Shown: positions 8,207 through 18,748, numbered from the stretch's first letter. The stretch: DNA of 64,000 bases from Thalassospira profundimaris WP0211 (GCF_000300275.1 NZ_AMRN01000001.1:558001-622000), one strand, 5' to 3'. Notes: generated from the letters alone by a model not told the origin. Made by a program: numbers and translations.

Positions 8207-8646
8207 GGGTAGGGTGGGCTCCCGGTTGAGGGGGTGGAGGTAAGGGCAGCTGCGGAGTGTGGGACGCGCAGCCGGGAATTTTTTGAACGCTCAAAGCAGC
8301 GATGTTCGGCGTCAGTCTCATCATGGCCCGCGACGATATCGACCATCTTCCAGCCAGATGCTGCCAGTTTGCGCCGACGCAAATCATTGGCGATCAGGCC
8401 AAAGCCGATCCCGGTGACAAGGGCGAGCGCAAAGTCCATTTCAGGCCCGCCGTCAAACAGCTCGACGGCAAAGGTGCAAAGAAATGAAACCGCGACAAGG
8501 CCGAAAAAGCCCAGCCACAGGCGATGGTACAACGCCCAAAGGCCTGAAAGCAGAAAGGCCCAGAAATTGAAGCCTTCGCGGATCAGGATGGCGTTTTCCA
8601 TCGGGTCGGCATCGCCGGGATGGGTATGGACTGTGTAAACCTTCAT
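8203..8646 (-). CDS. DUF2628-family small membrane protein
   Basis: 147 residues starting [32 protein letters not shown]. Two or three hydrophobic segments are visible (about 30-50, 45-65 and 72-90), then a charged, low-complexity tail. This fits DUF2628, an inner-membrane family without assigned function. It lies between hisB and hisH, overlapping hisH by four bases. Its place in the histidine operon is common in related genomes to my knowledge, but no functional link is established. Confidence 0.8.
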   Translation of the reverse strand: MKVYTVHTHPGDADPMENAILIREGFNFWAFLLSGLWALYHRLWLGFFGLVAVSFLCTFAVELFDGGPEMDFALALVTGIGFGLIANDLRRRKLAASGWKMVDIVAGHDETDAEHRCFERSKNSRLRVPHSAAALTSTPSTGSPPYP

Positions 8647-8728
8647 CGAAAACCGGTTCTCTGGACCGGTGGCAGAGTTTTGTCTACTGTGCCACCGGTG
8701 TATTTTCGATCAGATCGAACTGACCTGC

Positions 8729-9328
8729 TTACAAGGAGCCGCCAAGCGTGCCCTTGGTGGACGGAATGGCATCGGACTTGCGCGGATCAATTTCGATTGC
8801 CACGCGTAGGGACCGTGCTAGCGCCTTAAAGGCACTTTCGATGATATGGTGATTGTTCTCACCATACAGGTTCTCGACATGCAGCGTGATGCCAGCCGCC
8901 TGGGCAAAGCCCTGGAACCATTCCCGGAACAGCTCGGTATCCATATCGCCCAGCTTGTCGCGGGTGAATTCGACATTCCAGATCAGATAGGGACGGCTTG
9001 AAATATCAAGTGCGACACGGGTCAGCGCCTCGTCCATCGGAAGCAGGCAGCTGCCATAGCGCGTGATGCCCTTCTTATCGCCAAGCGCCTTGGCAAAGGC
9101 CTCGCCGATTGCAATGCCGCTATCTTCGGTGGTGTGGTGGAAATCAATATGCAGGTCGCCCTTGGCCCGGACTTTAAGGTCCATCAGGCTGTGACGCGAA
9201 AGCTGTTCGAGCATGTGATCAAGGAACCCGACCCCGGTCTCGACGTCATAAACGCCGGTCCCGTCAAGGTTCAGTTCAACCATGATCTGGGTTTCGTTTG
9301 TGTTACGCTCAACGCGGGCCTTGCGCAT
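8729..9328 (-). CDS. hisB: Imidazoleglycerol-phosphate dehydratase HisB
   Basis: 199 residues from the ATG at 9328 ([15 protein letters not shown]), with AGGAAAGGAGC upstream; the longer open frame is not needed. It is the monofunctional dehydratase that converts IGP to imidazole acetol phosphate. The two metal-binding signatures are intact: [17 protein letters not shown] and [15 protein letters not shown]. It is the first gene of the his cluster on this strand; no phosphatase domain is fused, as expected outside enterobacteria. Confidence 0.97.
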   Translation of the reverse strand: MRKARVERNTNETQIMVELNLDGTGVYDVETGVGFLDHMLEQLSRHSLMDLKVRAKGDLHIDFHHTTEDSGIAIGEAFAKALGDKKGITRYGSCLLPMDEALTRVALDISSRPYLIWNVEFTRDKLGDMDTELFREWFQGFAQAAGITLHVENLYGENNHHIIESAFKALARSLRVAIEIDPRKSDAIPSTKGTLGGSL

Positions 9329-9518
9329 GCAAAGCTCCTTTCCTGCAGATATTGATGCATATGACGGGTCGTATGTAGCAATAAAGCTGCCCAAAAGCCA
9401 GTTTTAGCTGGCTACGTATTGGCCGCAGTATTTCATAGGGTTTCTAAACTTTGCCTTGGCAAAATTGTCAGACCTTGGTGAGCGCGATGCTGTGATGGGA
9501 GATTTACATTTCGTGGCT

Positions 9519-10796
9519 TTAAAAGTCTGCAGCTTTAATCGTATCGATATCAATGTTGCCATTCAGTGCAGGAAAGAGAGTGAAGACCAGCTCTTGAGTG
9601 TAGATACTGGTACTATCGTACTGAGTTGACAACTTTTGGTGCCCTTCAAACTGGCTGTACGTACCATCTAGAAAGCCGTCGCAAGTCGAGTTTAGTTTTG
9701 TACCATTCGCAAATTGCACGACGTAGCTGCCGTCAGGAATATTATCGAACGATGCTTTCGATTTTTCTGCGACGTAAAAAGCAGCAACGGTATTTCTGCT
9801 AAGGCTATCTTTGATCTTAACTATAGCGTCGCCTTTTGAGCCGTTTTCAACAGTAATTTTGTGAGATGCCTCCAACTTACTCCCCATCTCGGAGAGGACT
9901 TCCCCATTTGTCGGCATATCCACGCATTGATTCACGATCACAGGTTCATTGTCTGAACCTGCTGAATTACCACTACTAAATGTCGAAATTTGATTGTTTT
10001 GCGCTGAGTCGAGGTAAATTGAGGCAGCAACGACTCCTGGTAGAAAGCTAACCATAGCAATTTGACTGGCAAAATTAGGAAAACTAAATCTCCAGTTTTG
10101 CTTGATGCTGCGTGGCTCTACGCCTTGGGCTCGGAGTAGATCAAGTAGTTCACTCGCAGCCGACGATATTCCTTTATCCGTTGAATTTATTAGTTTCGTG
10201 GCGATAGAAGCGGAGAGCAAGTAGTCACCCCGCTCAAGAAATGCGACAGCATTTTGCCACATTAGCTTTTCGTCAATTTCTGGACTTCTCTCTCCACCGA
10301 GTGAGTTTCTAATTACTTCTTTAATTGTATTGATTGGTCCCCAAGGAACCCCCCACCATCCGAATAAAGCGGAGATTGCTGAAGCTCTCAGTGCTTTCTT
10401 TTTTGCACATTGACTACAAAAAATTCCAGAGGTCGGGTTAGTTTGCGTTGCAAAGATATAACTAACGACTGATCGAAAAACTAAGAAGCGGGGTTGAGCT
10501 GTTGGCTTCGCACATGACGAACAATGTACTGGATTTACTTTGGCTTTTGGTTCTGGGGGTGCTGCATCTTGCTCACTGACGGTGTTGGTTTCGTCGTACT
10601 TTTTCCGAAGTTCCGGATCAATCAGAGTATCGTATGCTTCTGAGATAACGCGAAACCGCTCAGCGGCTTTAGGATCATCATTGATGTCAGGGTGATAGAT
10701 TTTCGCAAGTGCTCTGTAAGTCTTTTTAATCTGTTCTATGGACGCTTCATGGCTGACGCCAAGGGAATGATAATAACCTCTCGGATCGTTACCCAT
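9519..10796 (-). CDS. J-domain protein with zinc-ribbon-like cysteines and a membrane segment
   Basis: 425 residues from the ATG at 10796, which has AGGGAAG upstream. Residues about 7-70 are a J domain with the essential HPD (IYHPDINDD), so it should stimulate an Hsp70. Next comes a region with two CxxC pairs (VHCSSCAK and FCSQCAKK) about 35 residues apart, a possible metal site, then GWWGVPWGPINTI and a helical repeat-like stretch (FLERGDYLLSASIATKLI). One hydrophobic segment (FASQIAMVSFLPGVVAASIYL) precedes a C-terminal domain of unknown type. The DNA is visibly AT-richer than hisB and the adenine deaminase gene on either side, suggesting acquisition. Function unknown. Confidence 0.8.
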   Translation of the reverse strand: MGNDPRGYYHSLGVSHEASIEQIKKTYRALAKIYHPDINDDPKAAERFRVISEAYDTLIDPELRKKYDETNTVSEQDAAPPEPKAKVNPVHCSSCAKPTAQPRFLVFRSVVSYIFATQTNPTSGIFCSQCAKKKALRASAISALFGWWGVPWGPINTIKEVIRNSLGGERSPEIDEKLMWQNAVAFLERGDYLLSASIATKLINSTDKGISSAASELLDLLRAQGVEPRSIKQNWRFSFPNFASQIAMVSFLPGVVAASIYLDSAQNNQISTFSSGNSAGSDNEPVIVNQCVDMPTNGEVLSEMGSKLEASHKITVENGSKGDAIVKIKDSLSRNTVAAFYVAEKSKASFDNIPDGSYVVQFANGTKLNSTCDGFLDGTYSQFEGHQKLSTQYDSTSIYTQELVFTLFPALNGNIDIDTIKAADF

Positions 10797-10898
10797 TCTT
10801 CCCTCTCTTGCTGCACGAAATGTAGTTGATTTGTTTTCTGAAAAAGCGTGTCCCTGCAAACATAATGCAATTTAAAATAAATATTCAATTTGTATTAG

Positions 10899-12626
10899 CT
10901 AAACAAAGTCGAATTTATCGACATCAAACAGGCCGCGATCGGTCATTTTCAGGTGCGGGATCACCGGCAGGGCCAGGAAGGCGACCTGCAGGAATGGTTC
11001 GGGTAAAACACAGCCCAGATCCTTGGCTGCCTTGCGCAGATCAATCAGGTGCTCCTCGACGGTTTCAAAAGGCTCAAGGCTCATGAGGCCCGCAACCGGC
11101 AGGGCCAGTTCGGCCGTGACTTTGCCGCCATCGGCCACCGCAAAGCCGCCGCCCATTTCAATCAGGCGATTGACCGCTGCTGCCATGTCGGCGTCGCTTG
11201 CGCCGACAACGGTGATGTTGTGGCTATCATGCCCGACGGAGGAGGCAATCGCCCCGCGTTTCAGGCCAAAACCGCGCACGAAGCTGCGTCCGATATTGCC
11301 ATTGACGCCGTGGCGTTCGACGACGGCGACCTTGATCACATCATTATCCAGATCGGGTTTCAGGCCATTATCGCCAATTTCAAGCGTCGCTTCATCGCGG
11401 AAGGTCAGGATAAGGCCCGGCTTGACCTTGATCACCGGGGTCTGGTTCTGACCCGGTTTGGGATCGCAGGCAAAGGCCTCTGCCGTGACCGGGGTTGCCT
11501 TCATCGACGTCAAACCGACAGGCTCAATGGTTTTGCGTTTGGCAAACAGATCCTTGGTGACAAGGCGGCCACCTGCAATGACATCGGTGACGTGGCAGGC
11601 TTCAAGATCATCAAGGATGGCGATATCGGCCCGCCAGCCCGGTCCGATCAAACCGCGATCACGCAGGCCGAAAATGCGGGCCGCGGAATGGGACGCGGCG
11701 CGATAGGCATGATGGATCGGGCAATTACGTGCCTTCAAATGACCAATTAATCGCGAAACAAGACTATCAAGATGACCTTCTTCGCCGATATCAAGCGGGT
11801 TGCGGTCATCGGTGCACAAGGCCACGAAGCTTGAGCTGTTTTCATCGAGAATTTCGGCCAAAGCCTCAAGGTCCTTGGAAACCGATCCTTCGCGGATCAG
11901 GATCGCCATGCCCTTGGCGAGCTTTTCGCGGGCTTCCTCGGCCGAGGTGGCCTCGTGATCGGTACGAATGCCGGCCGCCATATAGCCATTAAGGTCCGAT
12001 CCGCGCACCAGCGGCGCATGACCATCGATATGGCCATCCTGAAAGGCTTCAAGCTTGGCCATGATGCCCGGATCAAGGTTGAGTACGCCGGGATAGTTCA
12101 TCATTTCCGCCAGACCGACGACCTTTTCATGCGACCGGAACGGCAAAAGGTCTTCGATTTCAAGCCGCGCACCTGCGGTTTCAAACGCGGTGGCCGGTAC
12201 GCAGGAGGACAGATTAACCCGCACATCCATCACGGTCTGTTCGGCGCAATCCAGGAAGTATTTGATGCCCTCAGACCCCAGCACATTGGCGATTTCGTGC
12301 GGGTCGCACAGGACTGTGGTGACGCCATGGGGCAGCACACAGCGATCAAACTCGAGCGGGGTGACCAGCGAGCTTTCAATATGCAGGTGGGTATCGATAA
12401 AGCCCGGCACGGCTAACTTGCCGGTGCAATCAATCTCGGTCTCGCCAGTATAGCTGTCATGGGTGCCGACAATCCGGTCGCCGACAATGGCGATATCGGT
12501 TTCGGTGACCTTGCCGGTGATCACGTCAAGCAAGCCGATATTGCGCAGAACCAGATCGGCCTTGATTTTGCCCTGACCGGCAAGAATGCATTTGCCAAGA
12601 TGGGTTTGGGTAAGATCGCTGCTCAT
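10899..12626 (-). CDS. ade: Adenine deaminase
   Basis: 575 residues, the usual length for Ade. It deaminates adenine to hypoxanthine and ammonia in purine salvage. The amidohydrolase metal-binding motif is at [33 protein letters not shown], the DGHAPLVRG stretch and the late VGHDSHNI segment are all family hallmarks. It is monocistronic and stands between the J-domain gene and the divergent hslV. Confidence 0.95.
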   Translation of the reverse strand: MSSDLTQTHLGKCILAGQGKIKADLVLRNIGLLDVITGKVTETDIAIVGDRIVGTHDSYTGETEIDCTGKLAVPGFIDTHLHIESSLVTPLEFDRCVLPHGVTTVLCDPHEIANVLGSEGIKYFLDCAEQTVMDVRVNLSSCVPATAFETAGARLEIEDLLPFRSHEKVVGLAEMMNYPGVLNLDPGIMAKLEAFQDGHIDGHAPLVRGSDLNGYMAAGIRTDHEATSAEEAREKLAKGMAILIREGSVSKDLEALAEILDENSSSFVALCTDDRNPLDIGEEGHLDSLVSRLIGHLKARNCPIHHAYRAASHSAARIFGLRDRGLIGPGWRADIAILDDLEACHVTDVIAGGRLVTKDLFAKRKTIEPVGLTSMKATPVTAEAFACDPKPGQNQTPVIKVKPGLILTFRDEATLEIGDNGLKPDLDNDVIKVAVVERHGVNGNIGRSFVRGFGLKRGAIASSVGHDSHNITVVGASDADMAAAVNRLIEMGGGFAVADGGKVTAELALPVAGLMSLEPFETVEEHLIDLRKAAKDLGCVLPEPFLQVAFLALPVIPHLKMTDRGLFDVDKFDFV

Positions 12627-12856
12627 GGGCTCTGGTCCTGTCTTCTTGAAATTCTTTTACCATCCCCAAGGGTAAAGCATGTGGCGTGGGTATGCCTTGA
12701 ATTTTTTGGGTATCTCAGCGTTGAAACTGTGTTTTGGTCGACATGAAGGTCGCGCGGTCAGCGGAAGCGGCAGTTGCGGGTGGCTTCTGCCCTTGACCGG
12801 GGCGTCTGCCGTGCTAACTCTTGGGCGAAGCAATCGATGAGATTCAAGGATAATTC

Positions 12857-13417
12857 ATGAGCGAACAACAAAGCTGGCATGGCACGACAATTCTGTCCGT
12901 GCGCAAGGGCAATGAAGTCGTGGTGGCCGGTGATGGTCAGGTCTCGCTTGGTCCGACTGTGATCAAGGGCAATGCCCGCAAAGTGCGCCGGATCGGCCAG
13001 AAGGGCGAGATCATGGTGGGCTTTGCCGGGGCAACGGCGGATGCCTTTACCCTGCTGGAACGGCTTGAAGCCAAGCTTGATCGTCATCCGGGTCAGACGA
13101 TGCGCGCCTGTGTCGAACTGGCCAAGGACTGGCGGACGGATCGTTACCTTCGCAAGCTTGAAGCCATGATGGCGGTGGCGGACAAGGACGTGTCACTGGT
13201 TCTGACTGGCCAAGGCGATGTTCTTGAACCCGAAGATGGCATCATCGCCATTGGTTCGGGTGGCAACTATGCGCTTGCTGCGGCACGGGCCCTGCTTGAT
13301 CAGGACCTTAGTGCCGAGGAAATTGCCCGCAAGGCCATGGCGATTGCCGGTGAGATTTGCGTCTACACCAATGGCAATGTCTTGCTTGAAAAAATTGATC
13401 TTGAGGATGCGAAATAA
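12857..13417 (+). CDS. hslV: ATP-dependent protease subunit HslV
   Basis: 186 residues. HslV is the proteolytic dodecamer that works with HslU to degrade misfolded and regulatory proteins. The catalytic N-terminal threonine is Thr10, at the start of TTILSVRK, so a nine-residue leader (MSEQQSWHG) must be removed; the E. coli protein loses only Met. [10 protein letters not shown] and the KVRRI stretch fit the family. It is followed after 59 bases by hslU. Confidence 0.96.
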   Translation: MSEQQSWHGTTILSVRKGNEVVVAGDGQVSLGPTVIKGNARKVRRIGQKGEIMVGFAGATADAFTLLERLEAKLDRHPGQTMRACVELAKDWRTDRYLRKLEAMMAVADKDVSLVLTGQGDVLEPEDGIIAIGSGGNYALAAARALLDQDLSAEEIARKAMAIAGEICVYTNGNVLLEKIDLEDAK

Positions 13418-13476
13418 TCAAGGCGCCAAACCGGGCCTTGTTACGGCATTCGTCGCAAAAAGATACGGAATAAATC

Positions 13477-14787
13477 ATGACCCAACATTACAGCCCGCGC
13501 GAAATTGTTTCCGAACTGGACCGTCACATCATCGGTCAGAAGGATGCCAAGCGCGCGGTCGCCATTGCGCTGCGTAACCGCTGGCGCCGTCAGCAGCTTG
13601 ACGAAACCATGCGCAATGAGGTGCTTCCGAAAAACATCCTGATGATCGGGCCGACCGGTGTCGGTAAAACCGAAATCGCGCGTCGCCTTGCCAAACTGGC
13701 CGAGGCCCCGTTCATCAAGATCGAAGCGACCAAATTCACCGAGGTTGGTTATGTCGGGCGCGATGTTGAACAGATCGTGCGTGATCTGGTGGAAGTTTCG
13801 ATCGACCTGACCCGCGAAAGCATGCGCAAGAAAGTCCGCGCCAAGGCCGAAATGCAGGCCGAGGAGCGCATTCTCGATGGTCTGGTCGGTGAAACTGCCT
13901 CCTCCGAGACCCGCCAGAAGTTCCGCAAGATGCTGCGCGAAGGTGAACTTCAGCACAAAGAAATCGAGATTAACGTGCAGGAAAGCAGTGCTGCTTCGAT
14001 GCCGACCATCGATATTCCGGGCATGCCCGGGGCACAGATGGGGATGCTGAATCTGAACGATATGTTCGGCAAGGCGTTTGGTGGCAATACCAAGCCCAAG
14101 CGCATGACGGTCGAAGAAGCCTTTGAACGCCTGATCGATGAAGAAGGTGACAAGCTTCTCGATAATGACAAGGTCACTGCCGAGGCGATTGAAAATGTCG
14201 AACAGAACGGCATCGTGTTCCTGGACGAGATCGACAAGATAACTGCACGGTCCGAACGTGGTGGCGATGTATCGCGCGAGGGTGTTCAGCGCGATCTGTT
14301 GCCGCTGATCGAAGGAACCAACGTTTCAACCAAGCATGGCACGGTCAAAACCGACCATATCCTGTTCATCTGTTCTGGTGCGTTCCACCTTGCAAAGCCG
14401 TCCGACCTTCTGCCGGAATTGCAGGGTCGACTGCCGATCCGCGTTGAGCTTAAGGCACTGACCGAGGGTGACTTCCGCCGCATCCTGATGGAGCCGGAAG
14501 CATCCCTGATCAAACAGTATATCGCGCTGATGAAGACCGAGGACGTAACACTCGACTTCACCGAAGATGCGGTCGATGAAATTGCCCGTATTTCGGCCAA
14601 TGTGAATGAATCGGTCGAAAATATCGGGGCACGTCGGCTGCATACGGTGCTCGAAAAGCTGCTGGATGACATCAGCTTTACCGCCACCGACCGTGGCGGT
14701 GAGACGTTCAAGGTCGATGCCAATTATGTCCGCGAACAGGTCGAAGACCTGGCCAAGGATACCGATCTTTCGAAGTTTATTCTGTAA
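13477..14787 (+). CDS. hslU: ATP-dependent protease ATPase subunit HslU
   Basis: 436 residues, full length. An AAA+ unfoldase that feeds HslV. Visible are the Walker [14 protein letters not shown], the GYVGRD pore loop, the inserted I domain (about residues 110-230, with MPGMPGAQ-like low complexity), Walker [11 protein letters not shown], and the C-terminal sensor-2 NIGARRLH. The C terminus ends in DLSKFIL, consistent with the tail that docks into HslV. A strong terminator follows. Confidence 0.97.
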   Translation: MTQHYSPREIVSELDRHIIGQKDAKRAVAIALRNRWRRQQLDETMRNEVLPKNILMIGPTGVGKTEIARRLAKLAEAPFIKIEATKFTEVGYVGRDVEQIVRDLVEVSIDLTRESMRKKVRAKAEMQAEERILDGLVGETASSETRQKFRKMLREGELQHKEIEINVQESSAASMPTIDIPGMPGAQMGMLNLNDMFGKAFGGNTKPKRMTVEEAFERLIDEEGDKLLDNDKVTAEAIENVEQNGIVFLDEIDKITARSERGGDVSREGVQRDLLPLIEGTNVSTKHGTVKTDHILFICSGAFHLAKPSDLLPELQGRLPIRVELKALTEGDFRRILMEPEASLIKQYIALMKTEDVTLDFTEDAVDEIARISANVNESVENIGARRLHTVLEKLLDDISFTATDRGGETFKVDANYVREQVEDLAKDTDLSKFIL

Positions 14788-14815
14788 TCGAAACGTTCGA
14801 TCGGACGAGATATGC

Positions 14816-14850
14816 AAAAGGCCAGCACATTGTTGCTGGCCTTTTTGTTT
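14816..14850. terminator. Intrinsic terminator after hslVU, usable from both strands
   Basis: AAAAGGCCAGCA (14816-14827), six-base loop, TGCTGGCCTTTTT (14834-14846), then a T-rich run. The A-run on the other side makes it a plausible terminator also for the convergent sensor-kinase gene. Confidence 0.9.
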
Positions 14851-14869
14851 TTGAAGGTTTTCCGGTCGC

Positions 14870-16279
14870 TTAGGCGGAATGCAATTTCCGGACATTGTCG
14901 CCGGTTTTGGCCGGGAGATAGACCGTAAAGACCGAGCCAACACCCTGTTCACTTTCGATCTGCATGGTGCCGCGGTGGCGTTGTACCAGGTGTTTGACGA
15001 TGGCCAGCCCAAGGCCGGTGCCGCCAACCGCGCGGGAGCGTGCGGTATCAACGCGGTAGAAACGCTCCGTCAGGCGCGGCAGGTGTTCGCGTGCGATGCC
15101 ATCGGAATGATCGCGGATGGCAACGGCCATGATGCGGTCATGGCGGAAACGCGCCAGTGCACCCGGCGGGTTTTTGGCCAGACTGATCGAAACTTCGACA
15201 TCGGTATTGGCGTGGCCGTATTTGATGGCGTTTTCGACCAGATTGACAAAGACCTGGGTCAGTTCCTTTTCCTCGCCAACCATTTCGGTGTCATCAAGCG
15301 TGCTGGTGACACGGATGTTCATGCCCTTGGCTTCGGCCTTCAGGGCAAGGCTTTTGGCGACCTTGCCGATGATCTTGCCGACATCGCAGTCCTCGGACGG
15401 CGGGGTATGTTCATTAAGCTCGATCCGGGCAAGCGACAGCAGATCTTCGATCAGATGCTGCATACGCTGGGCCTGATCGCGCATCACCGGCAGGAACTGG
15501 TTGAGCGCGTCGGGATCATCCTTGGCCGGGCCTTCAAGCGTTTCGATAAAGCCCAGCAGCACTGAAAGCGGGGTACGCAGTTCGTGCCCGGCATCGGTCG
15601 CGAAGTCGGCGCGCATCTGTTCGAGTTTGCGAAGCTCGGTCAGATCGGAGAATGTCAGAACGAAATTCCGGTCGCCGGCAGCAGCAGGCAGGCGTGCGGT
15701 CAGCACGTCGAAGTGACGGTGTGCATCAGCCGCCAGCACGAATTCCGCGTGCTTCATGGTTTCGCGCGCGCTTGCGACATCATCAAAGGCATCCAGAAGG
15801 ATCGGGTCTCGGATAAAGCGGGTCAGATCACGGCCGGTTTCAAGGTTGTGAAACAGGCCCTTGGCCGCCCGGTTAAAGCCGGTCACCACGCGATGGCGAT
15901 TGACCATCACCACCGGGTTGGGCAGGTGATCAAGGATTTCGGCATCGGTGCTGGTTTGTGCCTCAAGCAGGGCGATGCGATCACGAAATGCCGCGGCAAT
16001 CTGGGTATAGAGAGATGATAGCTCGGAGGCGGCGGCAAAGCTGATATGTTGCGGCGGGGTGCCTTTATAGCGGTCGCGCAAATCGGTCGCATAGCGTGCC
16101 ACCCGGCGCAGATCACCAAAATAGATGCGCAAGATCGCCGCAGCCCCGAGCCAGGCGGCGGTCGCAGACAGGATCGCTGTGCCCCAGCCAAGCTGCTCCA
16201 TCGCCGCAAGGACGACAAAGACAACACCTGCCGGAAAGGCAACGGCCAAAGCCGTAAGTATCAATTGGCGGAAACCCAA
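14870..16279 (-). CDS. PhoR-like membrane sensor histidine kinase
   Basis: 469 residues. Two transmembrane segments near residues 7-27 and 32-52 with almost no periplasmic loop, a linker, a PAS domain (about 110-215), HisKA with phospho-acceptor His232 (DAGHELRTPLSVLLGF) and a HATPase domain with the N-box around Asn350 (NLVENAIKYG). This order is typical of PhoR, which phosphorylates PhoB in phosphate starvation. The G1 box reads DHSDG (390-394) rather than DxGxG, so the first Gly is replaced by Ser. No phoB, phoU or pst gene is adjacent, so PhoR is likely, not proven. Confidence 0.8.
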   Translation of the reverse strand: MGFRQLILTALAVAFPAGVVFVVLAAMEQLGWGTAILSATAAWLGAAAILRIYFGDLRRVARYATDLRDRYKGTPPQHISFAAASELSSLYTQIAAAFRDRIALLEAQTSTDAEILDHLPNPVVMVNRHRVVTGFNRAAKGLFHNLETGRDLTRFIRDPILLDAFDDVASARETMKHAEFVLAADAHRHFDVLTARLPAAAGDRNFVLTFSDLTELRKLEQMRADFATDAGHELRTPLSVLLGFIETLEGPAKDDPDALNQFLPVMRDQAQRMQHLIEDLLSLARIELNEHTPPSEDCDVGKIIGKVAKSLALKAEAKGMNIRVTSTLDDTEMVGEEKELTQVFVNLVENAIKYGHANTDVEVSISLAKNPPGALARFRHDRIMAVAIRDHSDGIAREHLPRLTERFYRVDTARSRAVGGTGLGLAIVKHLVQRHRGTMQIESEQGVGSVFTVYLPAKTGDNVRKLHSA

Positions 16280-16499
16280 TTAACGCTCCTGTTTAAACGG
16301 GGTGACGGCGGTTTATCACGCGTGTGATCAAAAGTGGACCTAAAATGGTTATGGGCCAGTAAAGATCAAATAAAACTTTAATGACAGTTTTCTAAGCACT
16401 GAAGTGATTGAAAATATCTGTCGGGTGCGTGGTGATGCCGTCCTCTGCCCAACGCCTTTGGGCAAAATGCTCATGTGGGGAGTGTATCGGTTTGCGCCA

Positions 16500-16531
16500 A
16501 CCGGCGGGCGGATGTTTTAACGCCCGCCGGT
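16500..16531 (-). terminator. GC-rich hairpin downstream of the nitroreductase gene
   Basis: ACCGGCGGGCG (16500-16510) and CGCCCGCCGGT (16521-16531) form an 11-bp stem with a 10-base loop just beyond the stop of the minus-strand nitroreductase gene. There is no clear T-run, so it may be a processing or weak terminator hairpin. The rest of 16280-16563 holds nothing else that I recognise. Confidence 0.55.
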
Positions 16532-16563
16532 CAGGTTCTTGCTTGGTGTGATCAGAAGCCTGA

Positions 16564-17145
16564 TCAGATGATTTCAGCACCCTGGTCGAAGCTCAGGCGC
16601 GGCTGGCGTTCAAACAGCTTGCTGCCATCGCCATAGCCGATATTAAGCAGGAAGTTGCTTTTATACGCGGTGCCAGCAAAGAACTCGGCATCGACTTTGG
16701 CGTTATCAAAGCCCGACATCCCGCCACAATCAAGGCCAACGGCCCGAAGGGCGAGGATGAAATAGCCTGCCTGCAGCGTGCCATTGCGAAATGCGGTGGT
16801 TTTGATGGCCTCTTCCTTGCCGGCAAACCACGACCGGGCATCGGTATGCGGGAACAGGTCGGGCAGCTTTTCGTAAAATTCCATGTCATGGGCGATGATG
16901 GCTGTCACCGGTGCCGTCATGGTTTTTTCGATATTGCCCTCTGCCAGGCAGGGTTTAAGGCGTGCACGGGCCTCGTCGGTGGTGACGAATGTAATGCGCA
17001 TCGGTTCGCAATTGGCACTTGTTGGTCCCAGTACCGTCAGGTCCCAGGCCTTTTTGAGAAGTGCCGGGTCAACCGGTTTGTTGTGCCAGACATTGTGGGT
17101 GCGGCCATTGTGAAAAAGAAGGTCAAGTCCATCAGAATTAAGCAT
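16564..17145 (-). CDS. Nitroreductase-family protein, malonic semialdehyde reductase RutE-like
   Basis: 193 residues, matching the short RutE/HadB subgroup of flavin nitroreductases: [61 protein letters not shown] and [18 protein letters not shown]. RutE reduces malonic semialdehyde from pyrimidine breakdown to 3-hydroxypropionate using NAD(P)H. No other rut gene is near, so it may act on other aldehydes or as a general FMN reductase. Confidence 0.82.
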   Translation of the reverse strand: MLNSDGLDLLFHNGRTHNVWHNKPVDPALLKKAWDLTVLGPTSANCEPMRITFVTTDEARARLKPCLAEGNIEKTMTAPVTAIIAHDMEFYEKLPDLFPHTDARSWFAGKEEAIKTTAFRNGTLQAGYFILALRAVGLDCGGMSGFDNAKVDAEFFAGTAYKSNFLLNIGYGDGSKLFERQPRLSFDQGAEII

Positions 17146-17398
17146 GCATCCTCGTCAATCAGAAGTGGTTGCCAAAAGTTCGATATGGTTACCATTAGAT
17201 TTGTAATGTGGCGGACAATTGGCAAGAGCTGATATGAACTGTGGAAAAACAATCGGTTCACTGGTATTTTCGAAGTCAAAATGACCCTGCAAAACGCATT
17301 GCGTGGGGCAGGAGCCGGGTTTTCTACTGGGGGGAGATCCGAGGGCGCGAATGAGTTGCGCCCCGGCGTGGGTGGATCGCAAGATACTGGAAACAGAT

Positions 17399-18652
17399 AT
17401 GGCAGTTGAGACCAAAGGGCACAGCGCAATTTCGGCAGTGATGCGGGTGAAACCGCCGCGCAGGATGCACGGCCTTATTGTCGGTGTCTCCTTCGCGGTT
17501 GGGCTTACTTTTGGTGCTACGGCGGGCTTTGCCCAGATCGCGTCGGATAGTGCACCTGCAACCGATGAAACGGTTGAGGCGACAACTGCGGAGCCTGCGG
17601 TAACGGGGGCAGATGGTGCCGAAACCCCGGAAGTCCCGACGACCGAGGCAACAGCACAGGACGCGACCCAGTCCGATGCGCCGCAAAGTGCGGATCAGGA
17701 AATGGTTGCGCCAAGCGGAGACGCGACCTCGGCCGTGGTGTTTATGTATCATCGCTTTGGCGAGGGTGAATATCCTTCGACCAACATCACGATGGAACAG
17801 TTCGACCAGCACGTCAAAGAACTGACCAGCGGTCCCTATACCGTGATGGGCGTTCCGCAGATCGTGAGCGCGCTTGCCGATGGCAAGGGGCTTCCGGATC
17901 GCACCATCGGCATTACGGTCGATGATGCCTATCGTTCAGTTTACGAAAAGGCCTGGCCGGTATTTCGCGAACACAACCTGCCCTTCACCGTGTTTGTTTC
18001 CACCGAACAACTTGATTCGGGCTATGCCAACTACATGACCTGGGACATGGTGCGCGAATTGTCCAAGGCGGGTGTGACGATTGGTGGTCACAGCCAGAAC
18101 CACGCCCATTTGCCGGATTTCGACATTGATCGCGTCAAGGCAGAGCTTGCCAATTCTGCCGCCCGGTTTGAGGAAGAACTCGGCTATGTGCCGGAAATCT
18201 TTGCTTATCCCTATGGGGAGGCCAATGGCGAGGTGATCGCCGCGGTCAAGGAAGCTGGCTATCGCGCGGCCTTTGGCCAGCAAAGCGGTGCGATGCATAC
18301 CGAATCCGATTTCATGTATCTGCCGCGTTATGCCCTGAACGAGCATTACGGCGCGATGGATCGGTTTAATCTGGCGGCGAATTCGCTGCCACTTGTGGTA
18401 AGCGACGTCACACCGGCTGATTACACCCTGACCCGCAATCCGCCGGCCTTTGGCTTTACGCTGGCAGAACCGGCCCCGTCGATGAACTGTTACCCGTCCG
18501 AAGGGGAGCCGACCATGTCGCGCCTTGGCGAAGAACGGGTTGAAATCCGCCTCGATGGTCCGGTTTCAAGCGGGCGCTGGCGGATCAACTGCACCGCCAT
18601 GGGGCCAGATTCACGCTGGCGCTGGTTCGGGATGCTTTATACCGTTCCATAA
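17399..18652 (+). CDS. Secreted or membrane-anchored polysaccharide deacetylase
   Basis: 417 residues from the ATG at 17399, which gives a normal N-terminal hydrophobic segment (LIVGVSFAVGLTFGATAGFA, residues about 24-43). Then comes an acidic, Ala/Thr-rich linker of about 65 residues and a NodB-type domain: AVVFMYHRFG, catalytic TVDDAYRS, metal-binding HSQNHAHL and FAYPYGEAN. The family removes acetyl groups from peptidoglycan, chitin or exopolysaccharide N-acetylglucosamine. A C-terminal domain of about 100 residues with two cysteines is unassigned. Substrate unknown. Confidence 0.85.
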   Translation: MAVETKGHSAISAVMRVKPPRRMHGLIVGVSFAVGLTFGATAGFAQIASDSAPATDETVEATTAEPAVTGADGAETPEVPTTEATAQDATQSDAPQSADQEMVAPSGDATSAVVFMYHRFGEGEYPSTNITMEQFDQHVKELTSGPYTVMGVPQIVSALADGKGLPDRTIGITVDDAYRSVYEKAWPVFREHNLPFTVFVSTEQLDSGYANYMTWDMVRELSKAGVTIGGHSQNHAHLPDFDIDRVKAELANSAARFEEELGYVPEIFAYPYGEANGEVIAAVKEAGYRAAFGQQSGAMHTESDFMYLPRYALNEHYGAMDRFNLAANSLPLVVSDVTPADYTLTRNPPAFGFTLAEPAPSMNCYPSEGEPTMSRLGEERVEIRLDGPVSSGRWRINCTAMGPDSRWRWFGMLYTVP

Positions 18653-18714
18653 GCAACCGCTTGATGGCGTAAAACCCGATAATTAACGTCGGGATCTGAA
18701 ATCCAAATAAAATC

Positions 18715-18748
18715 AACGCCATGTCCAGATGCCGGGCATGGCGTTTTT
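18715..18748 (+). terminator. Intrinsic terminator after the deacetylase gene
   Basis: AACGCCATG (18715-18723) pairs with CATGGCGTT (18737-18745), followed by a T-run. A smaller hairpin CCCGA/TCGGG (18675-18693) lies between the stop codon and this terminator. Confidence 0.75.

Noticed and set aside
12627-12856. Possible heat-shock (sigma32) promoter before hslVU
   Set aside because: A CTTGAA-like -35 exists near 12696 but no convincing -10 at the right distance could be seen.
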